Positions 6,346 to 14,020 of a DNA stretch of 14,656 nucleotides are shown piece by piece. Below the pieces are notes generated by a model. The model made no database searches, was not told where the DNA came from, and saw nothing but the letters and a program-made list of their open reading frames with translations. Location of the stretch: contig RGBY01000035.1 of the NCBI GenBank assembly GCA_009919445.1, positions 1 to 14,656 on the forward strand. Reading direction: 5' to 3'. Position numbers and translations under genes: made by a program. The DNA comes from Planctomycetia bacterium. Its GTDB lineage: Bacteria > Planctomycetota > Planctomycetia > Pirellulales > UBA1268. How positions within the stretch are numbered: the stretch's first letter is position 1; each line of letters opens with the position of its first letter.

Positions 6346-6954
6346 ATGGCCTACACGCTTCCCCCCCTGTCCTACGCATTTGATGCCCTTGAGCCGCATA
6401 TTGACGCCCGCACGATGGAGATCCATCACGACAAGCATCACGCTGCGTATGTCGCGAACGTCAACAAGGCGCTTGAGGGTAGCCCGCTTGCTGATCTACC
6501 AGTTGACAAGCTGATTAGTGATCTGGAGCAGGTTCCTGAGGCCATTCGGACTGCCGTTCGGAATAACGGCGGCGGGCATGCCAACCACACGCTTTTCTGG
6601 GAGTCGCTCGGTGCTGGCAAGGGTGGTGAACCGGCCGGTGAACTCGGGGCGGCGATCGGTTCGGTGTTTGGCAACTATGCCAATTTCCAGGAAACCTTCA
6701 GCAAGGCTGCAATGGGACGCTTCGGGAGCGGCTGGGCGTGGCTGTCGATTGATCCACAGGGCAAACTGCTGGTGGAAAGTACGGCCAATCAGGACAGCCC
6801 GTTGATGCACGGCAACACGCCACTGTTGGGAGTCGACGTCTGGGAGCATGCCTACTACCTGCTCTACCAGAATCGGCGGGCCGATTACGTGACGGCGTTC
6901 TACAACGTGGTCGATTGGGACGTTGTCGCCAAGCGATTTGCTGCTGCCAAATAG
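6346..6954 (+). CDS. sodA: Superoxide dismutase, Mn-type of the Fe/Mn family
   Basis: 202 residues, a complete Fe/Mn superoxide dismutase that converts superoxide to hydrogen peroxide and oxygen. Metal ligands are His27, His81, Asp164 and His168 (the last two within the signature DVWEHAYY). Gln149 in STANQDSPLM is the second-sphere glutamine in the Mn-type position. The site where Fe enzymes usually carry that glutamine is Gly in NNGGGHANH (73-81). These features favour manganese, although a cambialistic enzyme cannot be excluded. There is no signal peptide, so it is cytoplasmic. The ATG at 6346 has AGGAG 10 nt upstream; an ATG at 6339 is in another frame. It is monocistronic: a strong terminator follows 40 nt after the stop. 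Confidence 0.95.
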   Translation: MAYTLPPLSYAFDALEPHIDARTMEIHHDKHHAAYVANVNKALEGSPLADLPVDKLISDLEQVPEAIRTAVRNNGGGHANHTLFWESLGAGKGGEPAGELGAAIGSVFGNYANFQETFSKAAMGRFGSGWAWLSIDPQGKLLVESTANQDSPLMHGNTPLLGVDVWEHAYYLLYQNRRADYVTAFYNVVDWDVVAKRFAAAK

Positions 6955-6994
6955 GCTGCGTCGGGCCAAGATGCCCTTCTCTGTTTTGTCTATT

Positions 6995-7036
6995 CTGCCG
7001 GGTTGCCCGCTTGAGGGTGGCCCGGCAGTTTTTTTT
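6995..7036 (+). terminator. Rho-independent terminator of the superoxide dismutase gene
   Basis: A perfect 8-bp GC-rich stem, CTGCCGGG (6995-7002) with CCCGGCAG (7021-7028), plus a weaker inner GCCC/GGGT pairing, followed by eight T residues (7029-7036). Confidence 0.93.
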
Positions 7037-7130
7037 GGGCATAACGGCGAATGAGGCAAAGGCTGACGTTGACACGATGCCGACGAAATTTCTATTCCCC
7101 GCTCCACACGCTTGACTGCCCCTCGATCGG

Positions 7131-7136
7131 GAGAGG
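7131..7136 (+). promoter_or_regulatory. Ribosome binding site deciding the lipoprotein start
   Basis: GAGAGG lies 5 nt before the ATG at 7142. It supports that ATG over the in-frame TTG at 7112. Confidence 0.65.
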
Positions 7137-7141
7137 AATTG

Positions 7142-8272
7142 ATGTTTCTGCCAGCTACGATTGATAGCGTCCACAACACCCCCCAGTTGCCCAGCCACCG
7201 TGGCCGGGGCTGCCACCGCGCGACGCAGGTTGCCTGCCTTGTCTGTCTGGCGGCACTGGCCACCGGCTGCAAAACCGGTTCTTCAATGAGTTCGTCATGG
7301 CTCGGTCTGGGGATGGGTGGCCCTGATCCAGCGACGCTGGCTGAGGCACCACCGTTTGAAGGCAACACAACCAAGCCCTCGGCAACAGCCAAGCCTTATC
7401 CGACCACTTCAACTCCGGAAAGCTATGCCCTTCAGCAAGAGGCACTGCCGGAGGCAGCCGGTCAGGTAGCAGCGGCTGCCCCTCAGACACCGGTCACCTA
7501 CGGCAGCACGCCCGTGCCGGCCGAGCAGCCGGCAGCGGCGACAGCGGCAGTAGCGACTGCCGCTCCGGCAGCACAGGTTGGCCCCTATCAGCAGATGCCA
7601 GCCGCACCTGCACAGCCTTCGGCGGCTGCTGGCTTCCCTGCGGCGGCGACCATGGCGAACGATACCACTGCGGGCTATGGCCAGCCTCAGAGTCGTTTCA
7701 GTCAGGCATCTCCGGGAGTCACCAGCCCGGCAGCCGACCTGAGTAGCCAGCCAAGCGGACGGTTTTCTGCTGTTGCGGATCAGCGAGTCGCCGAGTCACA
7801 GCCAACTGCTGCGTCGGCGACCGCCGCCTTTGGGAGCCGCTACGGCAGTCCGCCCCCAGCAGCGGCAGCATCACCAGTTGCTGCAGAGGCCGGGCAGTAC
7901 GGAACGGCACCAGCGGCAAGCCGCTATGGTGGAACGACAGCCTCCGCATTCGGATCACCTGACACGCAGTCCCCGCCACCGGTTGTCACGCCACCGGCCG
8001 CGACTCCAGCAGCCACAAGCTTTCCCGAGCCAGCTGTCATGCCAGAGCAGCCGGCTGGGCCAATCGGAGAGGGACTGCCTGCCCCACCAACCTCACGACG
8101 TCCCGATCCAGGCTATCGGCCCGGGGGTACGTCGAGTTACCGGGCTGCACAGCCGATCTACGCGGAGGCACCACTGTCCGTTCCGGCGACTGCGGCGACA
8201 TCCGCGGATGAGCAGGTCACACCGGCCTCGTTTGAAGCGGAACTCGGAATGCCGAGGCAGTCGCAGCCCTAG
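7142..8272 (+). CDS. Ala/Pro/Gln-rich predicted lipoprotein, low complexity
   Basis: 376 residues. A 30-residue hydrophilic start is followed by a hydrophobic stretch (about 29-42) ending in LATGC, a plausible lipobox with Cys43 as the lipidated residue, then KTGSS. The rest is almost entirely low complexity, rich in Ala, Pro, Ser, Gln and Gly. It includes degenerate repeats around (F)GSRYG/ASRYGG and AFGS at about residues 229-280. Such a chain is expected to be extended or disordered, perhaps spanning the periplasm or decorating the outer surface. No enzymatic motif is visible and no family is recognised. The hydrophobic segment starts far from residue 1, so the signal peptide would have an unusually long n-region, a feature often seen in planctomycete precursors. 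GC-rich, skewed composition could also create a spurious frame, but the ribosome site and lipobox argue for a real gene. Confidence 0.65.
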   Translation: MFLPATIDSVHNTPQLPSHRGRGCHRATQVACLVCLAALATGCKTGSSMSSSWLGLGMGGPDPATLAEAPPFEGNTTKPSATAKPYPTTSTPESYALQQEALPEAAGQVAAAAPQTPVTYGSTPVPAEQPAAATAAVATAAPAAQVGPYQQMPAAPAQPSAAAGFPAAATMANDTTAGYGQPQSRFSQASPGVTSPAADLSSQPSGRFSAVADQRVAESQPTAASATAAFGSRYGSPPPAAAASPVAAEAGQYGTAPAASRYGGTTASAFGSPDTQSPPPVVTPPAATPAATSFPEPAVMPEQPAGPIGEGLPAPPTSRRPDPGYRPGGTSSYRAAQPIYAEAPLSVPATAATSADEQVTPASFEAELGMPRQSQP

Positions 8273-8327
8273 CGAAGCGGACGCAGCCTGACGAGGCGGG
8301 CGCTGTGTGAGGCAGCAGTCACAGCCT

Positions 8328-8342
8328 GCAGCGAATCGCTGC
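8328..8342. terminator. Small hairpin between convergent genes
   Basis: GCAGCG-AAT-CGCTGC, a 6-bp stem between the stops of two convergent genes. There is no T-run on either side, so a termination role is tentative. Confidence 0.3.
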
Positions 8343-8359
8343 TCGTGTTCAGGCTGGGC

Positions 8360-8701
8360 TTACCAGCCCATCACCATGTTCGACTCGATCACCTTACGGG
8401 CGCGATCGAGGTCGTCTCCAGTTTCATGCATGTAAAGGCGAATGGCATGCACTTTGTCGCCAGATGCCTTGGCAAGGCAGTCTCGAGCGGTGTGGCAAGG
8501 GAGCAGCGGTTCGTCTCCTGGAACGCTTGAGACGAGGCCGAGGGCCGACTTGGAGATAACCCAGGTGTCGCGAGGACGGCGGGTGAGTCGCAGGATTTTT
8601 TCTTGCGGGTAGGCATCGGCGACAACGCCGCCGGCGGCTGTCTCGTCTTCAGCCCAAGAGATGATGATGTGGGCTTCCGTTTCGATTTCGAAAAGCGGCA
8701 T
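8360..8701 (-). CDS. Small conserved-looking protein of unknown function
   Basis: 113 residues, cytoplasmic, no signal or membrane segment. The start PLFEIETEAHIIISWAEDE resembles, to my recollection, a conserved hypothetical planctomycete family; I can assign no function. The body alternates short strands and helices: EKILRLTRRPRDTWVIS (34-50) and a C-terminal helix DDLDRARKVIESNMVMGW. Two Cys residues (69 and 75, in LPCHTARDC) are six apart and do not form a recognisable metal site. The ATG at 8701 is preferred because TCCTT (8712-8716) encodes an AAGGA ribosome site 10 nt upstream. A longer reading from the ATG at 8770 would add 23 residues of Thr/Pro/Ala-rich sequence with no ribosome site. 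Confidence 0.65.
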   Translation of the reverse strand: MPLFEIETEAHIIISWAEDETAAGGVVADAYPQEKILRLTRRPRDTWVISKSALGLVSSVPGDEPLLPCHTARDCLAKASGDKVHAIRLYMHETGDDLDRARKVIESNMVMGW

Positions 8702-9066
8702 TGCTCTCAGTTCCTTGACGGCGGAAGTGTCTGGCCGCGGCGTGGCTGTATTGGCTTTGTCCGCAGGCATGACCGGTTGCAGGAGGGTGCCTGCTCCCGG
8801 CTCGTGGCCAGCGGTAATTGAGCGTATGTCGCCCGCCGACCGGGGTCAATTCTGTTGCCCCTTTCTCGCTGCGGTTTTCTCGCCTGCAAGGCAACGCCTC
8901 CCGAGGGGAAAGGCTTTTTCGACAGCGTGGCAAAGGCCCACCGTTCGTTTTCGGTCGAAAAACAGCGGGGTGGTCTTTTGAGGTTGGGGTGTCTGCGATA
9001 TAGTTCAGACCGCGAGGCGTCACCGCCCATCGGTTGTTCCGGCTGGTTTCCCAGTCAGGACATCAA
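8702..9066. other. 365-nt spacer upstream of tRNA-Asp
   Basis: No convincing protein frame: the short frames here are GC-skewed and lack ribosome sites. On the plus strand, 8896-8919 can form a bulged stem (GCCT/AGGC outer, CCC/GGG inner) followed by TTTTT, a possible terminator with no annotated gene just upstream. A weak 6-bp inverted repeat GTTGCC/GGCAAC (8854-8859, 8890-8895) precedes it. Confidence 0.4.
8978..9004 (+). promoter_or_regulatory. Candidate tRNA-Asp promoter
   Basis: TTGAGG (8978-8983) and TATAGT (8999-9004) with a 15-nt spacer lie about 60 nt before the tRNA. The spacing is short and the -35 match is 4/6. Confidence 0.3.
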
Positions 9067-9140
9067 GGGGGTGTAGCTCAGTTGGTTAGAGCGCCAGCCT
9101 GTCACGCTGGAGGCCGCGGGTTCGAGTCCCGTCACCCTCG
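9067..9140 (+). tRNA. tRNA-Asp (GUC)
   Basis: A 74-nt cloverleaf without encoded CCA. Acceptor stem GGGGGTG/CACCCTC has one G2-U71 wobble, with discriminator G73, an aspartate identity element. The D arm is GCTC/GAGC; the anticodon stem CCAGC/GCTGG holds the loop CTGTCAC with anticodon GTC at 9101-9103; the T arm is GCGGG-TTCGAGT-CCCGT (inner pairs closing with one G-T). It supplies Asp-tRNA for GAC and GAU codons. Confidence 0.97.
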
Positions 9141-9151
9141 CTCTCTTTTTT

Positions 9152-9170
9152 GGGCATGCTGCCCTTTTTT
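9152..9170 (+). terminator. Intrinsic terminator of tRNA-Asp
   Basis: GGGCA-TGC-TGCCC hairpin (9152-9164) followed by six T residues (9165-9170), 12 nt after the tRNA. The hairpin loop contains an ATG in frame with the next gene, which argues against that ATG being the start. Confidence 0.8.
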
Positions 9171-9185
9171 GCTCGGCCGAACATT

Positions 9186-9995
9186 ATGGCGATTCCTCTA
9201 GCCGGTCGAGCAGTCATCACCGGGGCCGCCAGTGGACTCGGCCGTGCGATCAGCCAGCAACTTGCCGGCTGCGGCTGGACCATTGCGGCAGTTGACCTGC
9301 CAGATGCTGACTTTACCGGACTGCAAGAATCGGTGGCGGCTGCTGGGGGTGTCACCCTGCCCTTCCCTTTCGATGTGCGGGAACGCGTTGGCTGGGAACA
9401 GCTAGCTGACAGACTGCAGGCTGAATGGCCAAGCATTGATCTCGTGGTGACCGCCGCCGGCGTCGGCGCGACTGGTGAGGTGGGAACCCTGCCCATGGAC
9501 CAGTGGCAGCGGGTGATCGAGACCAACCTGCTGGGGACCGTCATCGGCTGTGAGATCCTCTTGCCGCGACTGCGTCAGCAGACAAGCCCGAGTCGTCTGC
9601 TGGCTGTCGCCTCTATTGCCGGCCTGCTTGCGCCGCCCTCGATGGCGGCTTATTCTGCGAGCAAAGCCGGGGTGATTGCCCTGGCTGAGGCGATTGCTGG
9701 TGAGTGTCGGGGGCAGCCGAGTGTGACCATTGCCTGCCCCGGATTTTTCCGTTCAGGCCTGCTCAACAGTTGGCACTTTACGGGCAAAGTAGAGCGACGC
9801 GAGGCCCAGCGGCGAATGGAAGCCACTGGCTGGACATCTGAACGCGTCGCCGAGCGGGCCCTGGCCGCCACCTTTGCTGGCCGGCGATATCTCGTGCTGG
9901 GGCGGCAGGCCCGTTGGCTCTGGCGGCTCAAACGACTGGCGCCAACCCTCGCCACAGGCCTGATCAGCCGCGTCTATCATCGGCTGGGTCGCTGA
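9186..9995 (+). CDS. Short-chain dehydrogenase/reductase (classical SDR)
   Basis: 269 residues, an NAD(P)-dependent oxidoreductase with a complete classical SDR core. Landmarks are TGAASGLG (12-19, dinucleotide-binding loop), Asp37 at the end of strand 2 (favours NAD over NADP), an NNAG-equivalent TAAGVG (89-94), Asn114 in ETNLLG, Ser143 in VASIAG, and Tyr156/Lys160 in YSASK. PGFF (185-188) follows the catalytic lysine as usual. The C-terminal 40 residues are basic and may form an amphipathic helix. Substrate is not deducible. The ATG at 9186 was chosen because it places the first strand at the normal distance. An ATG at 9156 would lie in the tRNA terminator hairpin and a TTG at 9150 in the T-rich stretch before it. 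There is no good ribosome site at 9186, so the start is less certain than the function. Confidence 0.88.
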   Translation: MAIPLAGRAVITGAASGLGRAISQQLAGCGWTIAAVDLPDADFTGLQESVAAAGGVTLPFPFDVRERVGWEQLADRLQAEWPSIDLVVTAAGVGATGEVGTLPMDQWQRVIETNLLGTVIGCEILLPRLRQQTSPSRLLAVASIAGLLAPPSMAAYSASKAGVIALAEAIAGECRGQPSVTIACPGFFRSGLLNSWHFTGKVERREAQRRMEATGWTSERVAERALAATFAGRRYLVLGRQARWLWRLKRLAPTLATGLISRVYHRLGR

Positions 9996-10018
9996 GAGAG
10001 CAGGTTGGGTGAGAGCAT

Positions 10019-11500
10019 TCAGCGAGCAGCCTGCCGGCTACGGCGGAGCCGCGTGGTCGCGGGTGTGTCGTGCCCTGACTGGGTGACCTCATGCAGGGGC
10101 GACTCGCCACCTCGGGCAACCATGTCTGGGTAGACGTCGTCCCACCACTGATCGTATGCCGCGGCCATCGTCTTGACCCGTTCCGGTTGGCTTGAGGCCA
10201 GGTCTGTGAGGCAGCCGGGGTCGGCCTTGGTATCAATCAGCACCCATTGATCCGGCGGCGTTACGCCCCAATGAAACTGAGCGTTTTCTTCTGTGTAGTT
10301 GGCCGACGTATTGCCTCGCTCAACGCCGCGGAGCGTCTGGCACTGCATCACCAGCAGGTATTTGCCCTGCCGTACACCCGCCATTGCATACTTATGCTGG
10401 GCAGCCATGCCACTGGGCCAGCGGGCAACATGGTGGAACAGATAGCGTTCGTCATGCCACGAGACGGGCTCTTCTGCTTCCAGAAGCGGCACCATGCTGA
10501 AGCCCTCTAGTTGCTGGGCAACGGCTGGGGGAATCGCAGCGCCCGTAAGGTCACAGAGTGTGGGCAGAACATCGAGATGGGCGGTCAGGGCGTCAACCTG
10601 TTTTGGTTTCCATTTGCCCGGCCACCGCCAGAATGACATCGCCCGGCTGCCCCCCTCCCAGATCGTGCATTTGCTGCCGCGCATGTCGGCGTTGTAGACG
10701 TCAAGTCCTGCGGTTACGCCGTTGTCGTTCATGAAGATGACAATTGTGTTTTGGTCACGGTTGCTTTCTTCAAGAAAGGTAAGCAGGCGGCCGACGTTGT
10801 GATCGATGTTGGCAATCATGCCGAGGTAGGTCGCCTCATCGTCCGACACTTTGCCGCGGAACGGAGCCACGTATTCCTCTGGTGCCATCAGCGGCGCGTG
10901 AGGCGAATAGGTGGCCAGATACAGGAAATAAGGCTGGTCTCCGGTGGCTTTAATGAAAGACATGGCCTGGTCAAAGTAGATGTCTTCGCGGAAGCCCTTG
11001 GTTTGCACTCGGTTTGGTTTTTTGTCTCCATCGTAAATGACAAGGGTGGGGTCAAAGTGTTTCGCCCCCTGCACTGTCCAGTCGAAGCCGCGCTGGTGGG
11101 GGTGGTAGCTGTCGTCCCAGGCGAGATGCCACTTGCCGACCATGCCTGTTCTGTAGCCGGCGGTTTTCAGGATTTCTGGGAGCAGCACGGCTTCTTTCCA
11201 GAGATGTTCCCGCGGTGCACGGGTGTGGGTGACGCCGTTTCGAAACTCGTGCATGCCGGTGAGCAGGGCTGCCCGGGTGGGGGAACAGGAAGGACTCACA
11301 TAAAAATTGTCAAACCGCACGCTCTCGTCATGGAGCCGATCAGTGTGGGGAGTCTTCAGGAGCGGATGGCCATGCCGGGCCAGGTCGCCGTAGCCCTGGT
11401 CATCAGTGAGGATGAAGATGATGTTGGGCTGCTGCCCTCCGTAGGCGGCGGAGCTGATGAGGGCAAGGCAGAGAAGAAGCAGGCGAATCATTGGTTTCAT
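10019..11500 (-). CDS. Secreted Cys-type S1 sulfatase
   Basis: 493 residues, arylsulfatase-type enzyme that hydrolyses sulfate esters, here probably on polysaccharide. A signal peptide is present (MKPMIRLLLLCLALISSAAYG, likely cut after residue 20-22). Active-site landmarks are Asp33/Asp34 in TDDQG, the formylglycine signature CSPTR with Cys72 (SCSPTRAALLTG), Lys123/His125 in GKWHL, His201 in SPHAPL, Asp259/Asn260 in NDNG and Lys277 in RGSK. Cys72 must be converted to formylglycine by a maturation enzyme not encoded in this window. Length and motif order are normal, so unlike two other genes here it shows no internal loss. It follows the GH36-like glycosidase in the same direction after 154 nt, and its stop lies 23 nt from the convergent SDR stop. 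No clear ribosome site was seen; an ATG three codons in is an alternative start. Confidence 0.93.
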   Translation of the reverse strand: MKPMIRLLLLCLALISSAAYGGQQPNIIFILTDDQGYGDLARHGHPLLKTPHTDRLHDESVRFDNFYVSPSCSPTRAALLTGMHEFRNGVTHTRAPREHLWKEAVLLPEILKTAGYRTGMVGKWHLAWDDSYHPHQRGFDWTVQGAKHFDPTLVIYDGDKKPNRVQTKGFREDIYFDQAMSFIKATGDQPYFLYLATYSPHAPLMAPEEYVAPFRGKVSDDEATYLGMIANIDHNVGRLLTFLEESNRDQNTIVIFMNDNGVTAGLDVYNADMRGSKCTIWEGGSRAMSFWRWPGKWKPKQVDALTAHLDVLPTLCDLTGAAIPPAVAQQLEGFSMVPLLEAEEPVSWHDERYLFHHVARWPSGMAAQHKYAMAGVRQGKYLLVMQCQTLRGVERGNTSANYTEENAQFHWGVTPPDQWVLIDTKADPGCLTDLASSQPERVKTMAAAYDQWWDDVYPDMVARGGESPLHEVTQSGHDTPATTRLRRSRQAAR

Positions 11501-11654
11501 CGGGTGCGTGCCAAGGAAAAGAGGAACGATGCAGCCACTCAGGAGATCTCGTGTTCTGGTGGTCAGTGCCTAGTGGTCGGCTACGATACGCAGCGTGGTA
11601 CACAGGACGATAGCTCCCTGCTGCTGAACAGTTATGTTCGGTTGAACTTCAATC

Positions 11655-13940
11655 TTACTGCGGGCTGGTTATGGTGAGCGTAACCGATTGCGGCTGGTTC
11701 CACTTTCTGCCACTGAGGTGAACACGGTAGAGGTCTTCTCCGGCTGGTTCGATCTTGTCGATCTGGCAGTTGCTGGTGTCGCTAGCGGCAAGAGGTTGCT
11801 GGCTGAACAGGGTAAGCGTGCCCTGCTGGGCACCGGCCGGATTCAGATCGATGGTGATTGCTGTCGGGCTTACGCGGAGGTCGGCTACTTCGGTGGCACC
11901 CATCGACAGGTGCAGGTTTGAACCCACGAGCGTCGGGCCAGCGTCACTCAGTGGCGTGATTCGCACCAAAGCCGAACAATACTGGTCTAGCGGGACGGTG
12001 TTGTAAGAGCCGGTGGTAAAGGCAATCACCTTGTCCTGCCAGAAGTCATAGACCGCACACCTTCTGTCACGCGGCAGGCCAGTGTTGCTGAAGTTGAGGT
12101 TGATGTGTCGTTTTTCTTCTTCGGCATTGTAGAGATTGTAGACGGCAAAATCGCCGTAGGCCCGGTTGGCGGTAAAGCCAAAGATGCTGTTGTCGGCGGA
12201 CGTGCCGAGCGTCAGGAGGTGAGCTGGCTCAGCGGAGCCCGGCCGCATGATTTCATAGTTGCGGGCCACTGCCTTCACGTCATCGAATTGCAGCGGTTCG
12301 CTAATCATCGCCGTGCCACCAACCAGCGCGTTGACGGCATGCCAGGTCCGCCACATGCCTTCACCTTGTGGGGTGTAGCCCACGCGACGGCTGGGCAGTT
12401 TCACGTCGAGGTAGGAAACGTCTGGGTCGTTCTGCCACCAGACGTTGTCGTAGATCTGGAACCGCAGGACAGAGTCAAGGCAGTGTGGAAAACCAGCCGG
12501 GTGTGAATCGGGGCCGACACGAGCGGCGTCGATGAAGCCGATCACCCCACGAGTAGGCTGGCCCAGGCACGAGAGGATGTACATCTCGTCGCCGGCTGCC
12601 TCTCGATAGAGCGTGTAAAGTTCGCGAAAGATCTGCAGGCGTGTTTTGGTGGGATCAACAAACTGGTTGCCGATGCCGTTGAAATCAATCTTGATGTAGC
12701 CATAGCCTCGTTCGCGGGCGTCATGAATAATGTCAAACAGAAAGCGTTTTGAGTCGGGGTGATCGGGCCTGATCCAGTGGGCTCCAGCCGGATGGAACGG
12801 GTTGGGGTTCATGAATCGCTCGAGGCCACCAGCTGCCCGCTGGAGGGCCTCGGGATGGGTTTTGGCCCAGGGGTGCTCCGGGTTGATCATCAGCGGTGCA
12901 AACCAGACGCCAGGAATGCAGCCGGCCTCGCGGATGTCGGCTGCCAGGGCAGCCATGCCACGAGGGAATTTTTCGTTACCTGACCAGTCGCCATCCATCT
13001 TCTGGTAGCCATCGTCAATCTGGATGATCCCCTTGCCGTAGGTGTTGGGGTTGTCCTTGATGGTCTGAACGACCCCGAGCACGTGGGCCTCGTCGATCTT
13101 GGTCGTGCGGTCATACCAGCTGCACCAGCCGTAGACCGGCCCGCGGTGGAGCCTGGCCTGATGGGTGACTGCAACCCAGCGTGTCCAGAGGGCGAGGCTT
13201 GTCTGAATCGGCTCAAAGCAGAAGAGCATCTCTTCGGTACGGCGGCTTTCGCCAGCCCGGATGAGCACGTTGTCCATCTCGGCATAGGCCTTGAGTTTGC
13301 CTCCCTTAACCTCAATGCGGCAGTAGGCCTCGGCAGGTCCAACTGGACCGGCAAGCAGGCTACGGCCGTCTGGCCCGCTCAGCAGTACCGCTTCCTTAAA
13401 ACTGCCATTGGTTTCTGCAAGTGAGGTGGCTTTCGTGTCCTGCATTAATGGGGTGACGAGCCACGATTCTGGATCTAAAGCCAGCGAGGTGATGTCACCC
13501 GCAGACTGGTCAAGTAGATCAACGTGCCGAAGCGTGACATCGTCTCCGCTGCGGTTATGGACAACACCCTGAAGGGTAAAGCCACGCAGGTTTTTGAGTC
13601 GCTTGAGGCGGAGGGTAAAGCTGAGGGGTGAGTCCTTCCCGCCAAAGGTGCCACTGGTCACCTCGGCTTCACCGAAGGGGGTGCTTCCAGAGGTGGTTTC
13701 GATCTGGCCGATCAGTTCGCCTCCGCGGGTGCTGATGCTGGTGTGTTTCCCGTCGACGAGGAGGAAGGCGGTCGCAGCGGCGGCCGACGGAGCGAACCCG
13801 GGCGGGTTGATGATGACCCTGCCGTCAGCAGCGGAGAGATGCACCCAGACAGCAGCGGGCTCAGTTGCCGGGCTGGTGGCAGCCATGAACAGGCCGACAA
13901 GGAGGCTAAGAAATGGTGTGATGCGATACGTGACGTTCAT
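11655..13940 (-). CDS. Secreted GH36-like alpha-galactosidase / clan GH-D glycosidase
   Basis: 761 residues from the chosen ATG. A signal peptide (residues 1-26, cut near SPATE) is followed by an N-terminal beta-rich domain (about 30-260), a (beta/alpha)8 catalytic domain (about 265-560) and C-terminal beta domains. Landmarks are GWCSWY (271-276), IQIDDGYQ (307-313), the nucleophile Asp419 in YIKIDFN and the probable acid/base Asp478 in RVGPDSHP. These match GH36 and the related raffinose-synthase-like enzymes of clan GH-D, which hydrolyse or transfer alpha-galactosyl residues. The C-terminal 90 residues look like an extra beta-sandwich. Start choice is ambiguous. The ATG at 13940 gives the best signal peptide but has no ribosome site; an ATG at 13982 and a GTG at 14024 are in frame, and the GTG overlaps the stop of the DUF3592 gene by 4 nt. 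With the sulfatase downstream, it suggests breakdown of a sulfated galactan-like polymer. Confidence 0.82.
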   Translation of the reverse strand: MNVTYRITPFLSLLVGLFMAATSPATEPAAVWVHLSAADGRVIINPPGFAPSAAAATAFLLVDGKHTSISTRGGELIGQIETTSGSTPFGEAEVTSGTFGGKDSPLSFTLRLKRLKNLRGFTLQGVVHNRSGDDVTLRHVDLLDQSAGDITSLALDPESWLVTPLMQDTKATSLAETNGSFKEAVLLSGPDGRSLLAGPVGPAEAYCRIEVKGGKLKAYAEMDNVLIRAGESRRTEEMLFCFEPIQTSLALWTRWVAVTHQARLHRGPVYGWCSWYDRTTKIDEAHVLGVVQTIKDNPNTYGKGIIQIDDGYQKMDGDWSGNEKFPRGMAALAADIREAGCIPGVWFAPLMINPEHPWAKTHPEALQRAAGGLERFMNPNPFHPAGAHWIRPDHPDSKRFLFDIIHDARERGYGYIKIDFNGIGNQFVDPTKTRLQIFRELYTLYREAAGDEMYILSCLGQPTRGVIGFIDAARVGPDSHPAGFPHCLDSVLRFQIYDNVWWQNDPDVSYLDVKLPSRRVGYTPQGEGMWRTWHAVNALVGGTAMISEPLQFDDVKAVARNYEIMRPGSAEPAHLLTLGTSADNSIFGFTANRAYGDFAVYNLYNAEEEKRHINLNFSNTGLPRDRRCAVYDFWQDKVIAFTTGSYNTVPLDQYCSALVRITPLSDAGPTLVGSNLHLSMGATEVADLRVSPTAITIDLNPAGAQQGTLTLFSQQPLAASDTSNCQIDKIEPAGEDLYRVHLSGRKWNQPQSVTLTITSPQ

Positions 13941-14020
13941 GCGAGAAAAATTTTTGCGGAAGGGGATAAAAATGTTGTTCATCAGGCAGAGAAGTTGTGG
14001 GTAAGGAGTTTTCTTCGAGT

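Noticed and set aside
5104..6441. Long 445-residue minus-strand reading overlapping the membrane-protein gene
   Set aside because: Arg/Pro/Ser-rich, no hydrophobic pattern or ribosome site; it is the other-frame shadow of a better-supported membrane protein and runs into the dismutase gene.
6496..7392. 298-residue minus-strand reading
   Set aside because: Antisense to the superoxide dismutase, its terminator and the lipoprotein start; composition is that of a shadow frame.
10751..11677. 308-residue plus-strand reading
   Set aside because: Lies wholly antisense to the sulfatase, whose active-site motifs are all present; no recognisable domain.
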